Notes under the pieces: model-generated | What the model saw: the letters and a program-made list of their open reading frames with translations, nothing else | Databases searched by the model: none | What the model was told of the DNA's origin: nothing | Assembly (NCBI GenBank): GCA_903921405.1 | Contig: CAIXPV010000163.1 | Coordinates: 1-10,718 of the forward strand | Direction: 5' to 3' | Source: an uncultured Actinomycetes bacterium | GTDB lineage: Bacteria; Actinomycetota; Actinomycetes; Nanopelagicales; Nanopelagicaceae | DNA length: 10,718 bases | Made by a program: the position numbers and the translations under genes | Part shown: piece after piece, positions 4,967 through 10,718 of the stretch | How the letters are laid out: each line of letters opens with the position of its first letter | Numbering within the stretch: position 1 is the stretch's first letter

Positions 4967-6805
4967 TTATAGCCCGCCTAGGGCTAAATCATGCAGTGAA
5001 CGGCGGGTACTTTCCAAGGCCACTAGCGCTGTAAATGCAGCGTTATATTCGATCTCATTTTCTACAGGATTTAAACGTTGAAGACTAGATTTTAACGCCG
5101 CGATTGAACGTGAAATTGCCACTTCTCGCAATCTAGCGACGATGCTTTCAGCATAGGCCGCAGTTGGCTTTCCATCTGCGCGGATCGGCTCAACCGTTAA
5201 CTCAGTAAAAATCGTTGCAATCTTCTCATCTGTGATGGTGCCATGTGACAACGTTGGGTTTTCATCAATCGTCTTTCGCATTTGGCGATATGCCGGATGA
5301 GTAAATGCATCGGCCTCAATATCGGTCCACAGTGAGCCAGTAAAAAGATGTGGCTCTTGCAAACGAGACTTCAACACCTCACGTTCTAAAATTAGGCGCG
5401 CATCGCTTGGATCTGGGCGCCAGTTATTTTCCTCATTGCTAACTTCATGAACCTCTTCAGTACGTGGGCGCGCTTTAACACCTTGAGCCACAGCCGCTGA
5501 AACGATTTCAACTTCAACGCCCAACCAACCTGCCAACAAGCGCGTGTATTCGGGGCGCAAAGATTTATCGCGAATCTGTGCAACTAATGGCGCGGCTGCA
5601 TTAAGGGCATTGACGCGTCCCTCAGCAGAATCAAGTTTGTGATGTGCAAGCTCGCTGCGAATTGCAAACTCAAAAAGAGGTACTCGTCGAGCGATTAAAT
5701 CGCGCAGCGCTAAATCACCTTTTTGTTGACGAAGATCGCAAGGATCGAGTCCATCAGGTTCAACTGCAACAAAGGTCTGAGTTACAAATTTTTGATCTTC
5801 GCTGAATGCTCGAAGTGCCGCCTTTTGCCCTGCTGCATCACCATCAAAGGTAAAGATAACTTCTCCGCGAAATGCGTCGTCATCCATTAATAATCTGCGC
5901 AATATGCGGATATGGTCGGCGCCAAATGCCGTGCCACATGTTGCAACCGCAGTTGTAATTCCAGCTAACTGTGCGGCCATAACATCTGTATATCCCTCAA
6001 CAATGACGGCTTGGCGCTTTTTTGCAATCTCTTTCTTTGCTACATCCAGACCGTAGAGAACTTGACTCTTTTTGTAGATCGGAGTTTCAGGAGTATTGAG
6101 ATATTTAGGTCCTTGATCTGCTTCATCACTTGCTAATTTACGAGCACCAAAGCCAACAACATCACCTGAAATATCTTTAATCGGCCACGTTAGACGGTTT
6201 CGGAATCTATCAATTGGGCCACGTTGACCCATCTTTGAAAGTCCAGCGGTTTCAAGTTCATCGATTGAATAACCTAGAGCGCGAAGGTGCTTAGTCAGTG
6301 CATCCCATTCATCGGGAGCAAAGCCAACTCCAAATGACATGCATGCTGCCTTATCAAATCCGCGCTTAGTCAATAAATCACGGCCATGTTGGGCAGCAGG
6401 TGAGTTAAGTTGTTCTTGATAAAACTTTGCCGCCTCAGCATTAGCTGAGATTAATCGTGATCTGGCACCTGCTGAAAAAACAGGACCGCTGGCGCCGCCT
6501 TCTTCATATCGAAGTGTGTAGCCCAATCGATCGGCTAAGCGCTCTACAGTTTCGGCAAAAGTCAGATGATCAATTTTCATCAAGAATGCAATGACGTCGC
6601 CGCCGGTCTGACAACCAAAACAGTGAAAATATCCTTTGCTGGGTGTTACATGGAAAGAGGGAGATTTTTCATCATGAAAGGGACAGAGTCCCTTTTTCTG
6701 TCCGCCTCCAGCGTTCTTAAGTTGAACGTAATCTCCGACGATTTCATCGATGGGTGCGCGATCGCGGATGTATGCAACATCTTCATCACGTATACGTCCG
6801 GCCAT
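4967..6805 (-). CDS. dnaG: DNA primase
   Basis: DnaG synthesises the RNA primers for lagging-strand and restart replication, working with the DnaB helicase. The 612-residue protein has the three expected domains. The N-terminal CHC2 zinc ribbon has C41, H44, C62 and C65 (CPFH and HCFGC). The central TOPRIM catalytic core carries VEGYTD (E270, metal-binding) and FDGDAAG (D321, D323), with a further acidic GLDPCD near 352–357. A helical C-terminal region from roughly 460 should contact the helicase. Length is typical for Actinobacteria. The ATG lies 9 nt after the dgt stop; the intervening TAAGGTTGGGTT can be read either as an AAGG ribosome site 7 nt from the start or as a TAAGGT -10 box 6 nt from it. 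The stop lies 60 nt before tRNA-Asn. Confidence 0.97.
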   Translation of the reverse strand: MAGRIRDEDVAYIRDRAPIDEIVGDYVQLKNAGGGQKKGLCPFHDEKSPSFHVTPSKGYFHCFGCQTGGDVIAFLMKIDHLTFAETVERLADRLGYTLRYEEGGASGPVFSAGARSRLISANAEAAKFYQEQLNSPAAQHGRDLLTKRGFDKAACMSFGVGFAPDEWDALTKHLRALGYSIDELETAGLSKMGQRGPIDRFRNRLTWPIKDISGDVVGFGARKLASDEADQGPKYLNTPETPIYKKSQVLYGLDVAKKEIAKKRQAVIVEGYTDVMAAQLAGITTAVATCGTAFGADHIRILRRLLMDDDAFRGEVIFTFDGDAAGQKAALRAFSEDQKFVTQTFVAVEPDGLDPCDLRQQKGDLALRDLIARRVPLFEFAIRSELAHHKLDSAEGRVNALNAAAPLVAQIRDKSLRPEYTRLLAGWLGVEVEIVSAAVAQGVKARPRTEEVHEVSNEENNWRPDPSDARLILEREVLKSRLQEPHLFTGSLWTDIEADAFTHPAYRQMRKTIDENPTLSHGTITDEKIATIFTELTVEPIRADGKPTAAYAESIVARLREVAISRSIAALKSSLQRLNPVENEIEYNAAFTALVALESTRRSLHDLALGGL

Positions 6806-6817
6806 AACCCAACCTTA
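6806..6817 (-). promoter_or_regulatory. dgt–dnaG junction: ribosome site and possible internal -10 box built on the dgt stop codon
   Basis: The dgt stop TAA (6817–6815) is the first half of TAAGGT, which fits TANNNT and ends exactly 6 nt before the dnaG ATG. The same bases contain AAGG at normal Shine–Dalgarno spacing. No -35-like sequence is present at 17 nt (ATGCCC). The ribosome-site reading is the safer one; an internal promoter is possible because of the recurring spacing elsewhere in the window. Confidence 0.4.
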
Positions 6818-8032
6818 CCGAGATGCGCTCAAGCGGGCATGCAGGGCATAGGCACCAGGGTCTGTAAGGGCTGCAACTTGGTCGATAACTACTCGCATGC
6901 GTGCGCTTTCATCGCCAGCTTCATCCCAGGCCTTGAGAAAAATGGAATCTAACTCTCGCGGTGCGCAATCGCGCAACATTTGGACGATTTCGGCGATGAT
7001 AATTTGCTGCTTGGCATAACGATCTTGAGAATGCGCAGCGTTGATTAAGTAGTGCCCTGCTATGGCTTTGAGAAAATCGACTTCGATAATCTGATCGCGT
7101 GGAATTTCAAGATTTGCACCATATCGAGAAAGTGGACCATCGCCATGAATCTTTCTAGTCTCAAGCTCTGCAGCCAAAACAAATCGACCGATTAGCTGGC
7201 TAGTTGAATCCTTTAGCCTGGCAAGAGATCGGTGCGTGCCATCGAAATACTGTGGCCAAGCTGATAGTTGTGACAATCGCTTGTGCGCATCAACCGCCTC
7301 GGCTTCGCTAGCATCACTTGCATAATCATTTGTCATTACTCGATAAATATCGGCCATGTCATTTTCGAAGTTCTTAACTGAAATCTGTCCAACAAAAATT
7401 GCATCCTCTAAATCATGGACAGAGTATGCGCAATCATCAGACCAATCCATAATTTGAGCTTCAATACATTTCTTATCGACTGGGGCACCTTCACGCATCC
7501 AGGTAAATATTTCCATATCATCGTCATAGACACCAAACTTGCGTGGATTCTGAGAACGTGGCCATGGATACTTAGTTGCAGCATCTAACGATGCACGAGT
7601 TAAGTTAAGGCCTACACTTTTTCCACTGGCATCTACGGTCTTTGCTTCTAGGCGTACCAGCAATCTGAAGCTTTGGGCATTTCCTTCAAAGCCCCCATAC
7701 TCTTTAGCTAACTCGGCAAGGGCTTCTTCGCCATTGTGCCCAAAAGGCGGATGACCTAAATCATGAGCCAAGCACGCGGTGTCCTGTAAATCAGGATCGG
7801 CTCCCAGCGATTCGCCGAGTTCGCGACCAATTTGTGCGCACTCCAATGAGTGTGACAAGCGCGTGCGTTGAAAATCATTTTCCCATGGCACTGCTACCTG
7901 TGTTTTCGCAGCTAGACGACGCAACGCTGCAGAGTGAATTACTCGCGCACGATCGCGCATGAACTCAGTACGCCCAGCACGCTTTGCTGGCTCATCTAAG
8001 AAGCGCTCTTGATCGAATTGACTATACGTCAC
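6815..8032 (-). CDS. dgt: Deoxyguanosinetriphosphate triphosphohydrolase-like HD-domain protein
   Basis: Members of this family remove triphosphate from dNTPs, giving the deoxynucleoside and tripolyphosphate, and so trim dNTP pools. The 405-residue protein starts with RAGRTEFMRDRARVIHS, a hallmark N-terminus of actinobacterial Dgt-like proteins. Its HD metal site is intact: H61 in RTRLSHSLE, H90–D91 in AHDLGHPPFGHNGE (also H94 and H99), and SDDCAY with D198–D199 as the distal acid. FEGNAQSFR at 115–123 is also conserved. The start is a GTG at 8032–8030 whose bases overlap the TGA of the upstream DUF218 gene (GTGA, 4 nt), with AAGG about 8 nt upstream, so translation is probably coupled. It precedes dnaG by 9 nt, placing dNTP turnover next to primer synthesis. 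The exact dNTP preference and any allosteric activation cannot be read from sequence. Confidence 0.93.
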   Translation of the reverse strand: MTYSQFDQERFLDEPAKRAGRTEFMRDRARVIHSAALRRLAAKTQVAVPWENDFQRTRLSHSLECAQIGRELGESLGADPDLQDTACLAHDLGHPPFGHNGEEALAELAKEYGGFEGNAQSFRLLVRLEAKTVDASGKSVGLNLTRASLDAATKYPWPRSQNPRKFGVYDDDMEIFTWMREGAPVDKKCIEAQIMDWSDDCAYSVHDLEDAIFVGQISVKNFENDMADIYRVMTNDYASDASEAEAVDAHKRLSQLSAWPQYFDGTHRSLARLKDSTSQLIGRFVLAAELETRKIHGDGPLSRYGANLEIPRDQIIEVDFLKAIAGHYLINAAHSQDRYAKQQIIIAEIVQMLRDCAPRELDSIFLKAWDEAGDESARMRVVIDQVAALTDPGAYALHARLSASR

Positions 8033-8682
8033 GGCATAACCTTAGTGAGAATATCGGCACTGGGTAAATGATCACTGACTTGAACTCCACGCCGGCCGAG
8101 GGTTATATAGACTAAATAAGCTCCAGCCTCGCGTAATAAATACTTATATCCCGAGTTAGAAATCGTATTTGGCCCGCTCTTAACTGGCGAGCATGTGCTA
8201 ATAATCCCTTGGTCATTAGCCATAGTCATTGCACGCTTGCAATGAAAAGGATCGGTCACGATGATTACATCGCTAACCATTCGTTTTTTCATGAGAGCTG
8301 CATAAGCCTTAGTGCTGACCAAAGTATCGCGGCCTTCTTCAATCGAAGTAATATTTTTTGCAGGTACGCCATGAGTGCGCAGCCAATATTTTCCAGATGC
8401 CGCCTCAGTTGTTCGATCTCCAGGTGCACCTGCACCTACCGTAATAATTGTTGGCGCTAAACCTAATTCGAATATCCGCTTAGCTTCGATTAAACGTGCC
8501 TCAAGAGCTTCACCGGGTCTGCCATTTAACTGCGCAGTTCCAAGGACAACAATGACATCGGCATGGCGAACTACTGGATTATTAGCTGCGCGCCAGACTT
8601 GTGAAACTGCATACCCGGGTGCGATCAGCGCGATGATGATAATGAAAGTAAGCGTGCGTCGAATCCAGCGAAATAGAAACAT
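8029..8682 (-). CDS. DUF218 (YdcF/SanA-like) membrane-anchored protein
   Basis: This 217-residue protein has a basic N-terminus (WIRRT) followed by a hydrophobic segment at about 10–26, a probable uncleaved anchor that places the rest outside the membrane. The remainder is a DUF218 domain: ADVIVVLGTAQ at 41–51, GRPGEALEARLIEA at 54–67, PTIITVGAG at 77–85, TTEA at 91–94, EEGRDTLVSTKAY at 115–127 and VIIVTDPFHCKRA at 139–151. Relatives include E. coli YdcF, which binds S-adenosylmethionine, and SanA/ElyC, linked to envelope integrity. No precise reaction is established for this type, and an envelope-related role is inferred. The ATG directly follows the dusB TAG with no gap, and a run of six G (8692–8687) lies 4 nt before the start. 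The stop overlaps the dgt GTG. Confidence 0.88.
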   Translation of the reverse strand: MFLFRWIRRTLTFIIIIALIAPGYAVSQVWRAANNPVVRHADVIVVLGTAQLNGRPGEALEARLIEAKRIFELGLAPTIITVGAGAPGDRTTEAASGKYWLRTHGVPAKNITSIEEGRDTLVSTKAYAALMKKRMVSDVIIVTDPFHCKRAMTMANDQGIISTCSPVKSGPNTISNSGYKYLLREAGAYLVYITLGRRGVQVSDHLPSADILTKVMP

Positions 8683-9849
8683 CTATCCCCCCGAAAACGC
8701 ATCTTCTAATTCGACATGAACTAACTCATCTGGGTCATTGAGCCAGCCATCGGGCAATGTCGGTGGTCTGCCATGGCTAGTACGTCCACGAGGTTTATCA
8801 CCAACCTCAACTGGATATGGTTGATCCTCTAATTGATCTAGCAATGTACGCATTTCTACTAACGATGAAACCATACCTAGATCGTGTCGAATTTCTCGCG
8901 GTACTCGAAAACCCTTTAAATACCAGGCCATATGTTTTCGCATATCGCGCATGCCGCGATCTTCAGACTCTAAGTATTCAACGATCAGATTAGCGTGGCG
9001 GAACATAACTTCGCGCACCTGATGCAGATTAGGAGTTAGCTCTTTCTCATTTCCTTTTAGTGCAGCAACCAAATCGGCAAATAACCATGGACGCCCTAGG
9101 CACCCACGACCGACCACGACACCCGCGCATCCAGTCTGTTCAACCATGCGAACTGCATCATGCCCAGACCAGATATCTCCATTGCCCAACACGGGTACGC
9201 CCGTTGGTTTTAGATGCTCCACCAGGTTGGAAATCGCCGACCAATCGGCCTTACCCTCATACATCTGTGCGGCAGTGCGCGCGTGTAGCGCTACCCAGGC
9301 CACGCCTAAATCAGCTGCCGACTTAGCCGCCTCTAAATATGTGTGGTGATCACTATCGATACCGATGCGCATCTTTACTGTGACAGGAATTCCAAATGGC
9401 TTTGCCGCCTCAACGGCTGCTTGGACAATATTTGAAAATAGTTTTCGCTTAAATGGTAGCGCTGCTCCCCCGCCTTTTCGAGTTACTTTGGGAACTGGAC
9501 AACCAAAGTTCATATCGATGTGGTCGGCTAAGTTTTCTTTACCAATCATTGTTACTGCAGCACGCATAGTTGTTGGATCAACACTATAGAGCTGAACTGA
9601 TCGAGGCCATTCATCCTTGCCGGGAACTATCATGCGCAAAGTTTCAGGACGACGTTCAATTAAAGCGCGTGCAGTTACCATTTCAGAGACAAATAATCCT
9701 GCGCCTTGTTCGCGGCATAAGGTACGAAATGGCGCATTGGTAATTCCAGCCATGGGTGCAAGAACAACCGGTGGATCAACGTAGTGATCACCGCTTGCTA
9801 GAGGAAGTAAAAGTGGCTTTAGCAACCTAGTAAACGTGGAGCTAACCAT
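8683..9849 (-). CDS. dusB: tRNA-dihydrouridine synthase, DusB type
   Basis: This FMN enzyme reduces specific uridines in the tRNA D-loop to dihydrouridine using NADPH. The 388-residue protein is a TIM barrel followed by a helical tRNA-binding region. Visible signatures are LAPMAGITNAPFR at 30–42 (flavin site), MNFGCPVPKVTRKGGGAAL at 113–131 with C117 as the expected general acid, VKMRIG at 158–163, HARTAAQMYEGKADW at 189–203, GNGDIWS at 222–228 and VVGRGCLGRPW at 245–255. The C-terminal tail with LPDGWLNDPDE is a typical actinobacterial extension. The start overlaps the glyS end by 31 nt; AGG 7 nt before the ATG supports it, while a TTG at 9825 would cut the overlap to 7 nt. The stop abuts the DUF218 ATG. 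Pairing with glyS links it to tRNA maturation and charging. Confidence 0.96.
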   Translation of the reverse strand: MVSSTFTRLLKPLLLPLASGDHYVDPPVVLAPMAGITNAPFRTLCREQGAGLFVSEMVTARALIERRPETLRMIVPGKDEWPRSVQLYSVDPTTMRAAVTMIGKENLADHIDMNFGCPVPKVTRKGGGAALPFKRKLFSNIVQAAVEAAKPFGIPVTVKMRIGIDSDHHTYLEAAKSAADLGVAWVALHARTAAQMYEGKADWSAISNLVEHLKPTGVPVLGNGDIWSGHDAVRMVEQTGCAGVVVGRGCLGRPWLFADLVAALKGNEKELTPNLHQVREVMFRHANLIVEYLESEDRGMRDMRKHMAWYLKGFRVPREIRHDLGMVSSLVEMRTLLDQLEDQPYPVEVGDKPRGRTSHGRPPTLPDGWLNDPDELVHVELEDAFSGG

Positions 9850-10718
9850 GCTTCGACCTGATCAAGGCCGATGCGCTCCTGCGCCATTGTGTCGCGATCG
9901 CGAATAGTTACTGCATTATCTTCTAAGGTTTCAAAGTCGATAGTGATGCAGTACGGAGTTCCGATTTCATCTTGACGACGGTAGCGACGACCGATTGCAC
10001 CGGCATCATCAAAATCAATACTCCAGTTCTTGCGCAGTTGTGCGGCAAGATCTCTAGCTTTTGGTGAAAGATCGGCATTTCTAGACAGTGGAAGAACTGC
10101 AGCTTTTATTGGAGCTAAGCGATGATCAAGCTTTAGCACTGCACGCTTTTCCATTTCGCCCTTGCTATTAGGTGCCTCATCTTCAGTGAAGGCATCCATT
10201 AAGAAGGTAAGCGTGCATCGATCAACACCTGCAGCTGGCTCAATGACATACGGCGTCCACCGTTCGCCCTTTTCTTGATCGAAGTAAGACAAGTCCTTGC
10301 CAGAGGCGGCCGAGTGGGCTTTTAAGTCGAAATCTGTGCGGTTAGCAATACCTTCAAGCTCGCCCCATTCAGTTCCTGCAAACTCAAACTTGTATTCAAT
10401 ATCTGCGGTGCGCTTTGAATAATGTGACAACTTCTCTTTTGGATGGTCAAACAGTCGCAGACGATCAGGATTGATTCCAAGATCTATGTACCAGGCCATG
10501 CGAGTATCAATCCAATATTGATGCCATTCTTCGTCGGTACCAGGGACTACGAAGAACTCCATCTCCATCTGCTCAAACTCACGCGTGCGGAAAATAAAGT
10601 TTCCAGGTGTAATTTCATTGCGGAATGATTTTCCAATCTGACCAATGCCAAATGGAGGTTTCTTGCGTGAAGTTGTCATCACTTGATCAAAGTTAATAAA
10701 GATCCCTTGTGCAGTCTC
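9819..10718 (-). CDS. glyS: Glycyl-tRNA synthetase, single-chain type, C-terminal two-thirds (5' end outside the window)
   Basis: The enzyme attaches glycine to tRNA-Gly. The frame is open from the right edge: 12 residues (ETAQGIFINFDQ) precede the first possible in-window start, a GTG at 10682, and belong to the conserved ETAQG active-site loop, so that GTG is not the true start. In all 299 residues are present; a full protein should be near 460. Class II motif 2 is clear (GIGQIGKSFRNEITPG, then FRTREFEQMEMEFF), as is the later EPAAGVDRCTLTF segment (motif 3 region). The last about 100 residues (IKAAVLPLSRN, GAIGRRYRRQDEIGTPYC) form the anticodon-binding domain. This is the eukaryote-like homodimeric form, not the alpha/beta GlyQ–GlyS form. 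The 3' end overlaps dusB by 31 nt. It is the most upstream gene of the operon visible here; its promoter is not in the window. Confidence 0.96.
   Translation of the reverse strand, partial: ETAQGIFINFDQVMTTSRKKPPFGIGQIGKSFRNEITPGNFIFRTREFEQMEMEFFVVPGTDEEWHQYWIDTRMAWYIDLGINPDRLRLFDHPKEKLSHYSKRTADIEYKFEFAGTEWGELEGIANRTDFDLKAHSAASGKDLSYFDQEKGERWTPYVIEPAAGVDRCTLTFLMDAFTEDEAPNSKGEMEKRAVLKLDHRLAPIKAAVLPLSRNADLSPKARDLAAQLRKNWSIDFDDAGAIGRRYRRQDEIGTPYCITIDFETLEDNAVTIRDRDTMAQERIGLDQVEAWLAPRLLGC

Noticed and set aside
6566..6952. 128-residue plus-strand ORF across the dnaG start and dgt end
   Set aside because: It runs antisense to the CHC2 zinc motif of dnaG and the end of dgt; its composition is that of a shadow ORF.
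8375..8719. 114-residue plus-strand ORF opposite the DUF218 gene
   Set aside because: It is antisense to conserved DUF218 motifs with no domain-like features.
10680..10682. GTG as the start of a short class II synthetase-like gene
   Set aside because: The frame continues upstream to the window edge with conserved glycyl-tRNA synthetase residues (ETAQGIFINF), so this is an internal valine codon.
1..10718. Search for CRISPR repeats, insertion sequences, att sites, prophage or defence genes
   Set aside because: No direct repeat arrays, transposase or integrase motifs were seen, and the tRNA 3' end is not duplicated in the flanking sequence as far as can be judged by eye.

Overview
The window looks like chromosomal DNA from a streamlined actinobacterium of moderate GC. 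The block glyS–dusB–(DUF218)–dgt–dnaG–tRNA-Asn, the dusB C-terminal extension, the Dgt and GalT N-termini and a Tat-targeted Rieske domain all have an actinobacterial flavour. Intergenic gaps are nearly absent (overlaps or gaps of 0–60 nt). A GC content that looks mid-to-upper 40s by eye points to a small-genome freshwater group such as Nanopelagicales (acI), but this placement is an inference. I see no mobile element, CRISPR array, integrase or phage gene.

Left part (1–3655): a galactose module. The minus strand carries the N-terminus of a GH36-type alpha-galactosidase, cut by the window edge. Only 20 bp away, galT–galE–galK run divergently on the plus strand with 2 and 8 nt gaps. Together they would hydrolyse alpha-galactosides and pass galactose through the Leloir pathway to UDP-glucose and glucose-1-phosphate. 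The 20-bp gap holds two overlapping, oppositely oriented -10-like hexamers, so one symmetric promoter may serve both transcripts with almost no 5' leader.

Middle (3636–4966): on the minus strand, an ACT-domain protein overlaps the galK tail by 20 bp. Upstream of it is a one-piece membrane protein joining a DoxX/DoxD-like four-helix domain to a Tat-anchored Rieske [2Fe-2S] domain. Next come tRNA-Asn(GUU) and a hairpin that separates it from dnaG.

Right part (4967–10718): a tight minus-strand housekeeping operon in the order glyS (5' end outside the window) > dusB > DUF218/YdcF-like protein > dgt > dnaG. Junctions are a 31-nt overlap, 0 nt, a 4-nt GTGA overlap and a 9-nt gap. It groups tRNA charging and modification with dNTP turnover and replication priming.

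The main points of interest are the compact bidirectional melA/galT promoter, the recurring TANNNT boxes 6–7 nt before start codons (suggesting leaderless mRNAs), and the DoxX–Rieske fusion with altered residues next to the cluster. I found no convincing wholly new multi-gene system.
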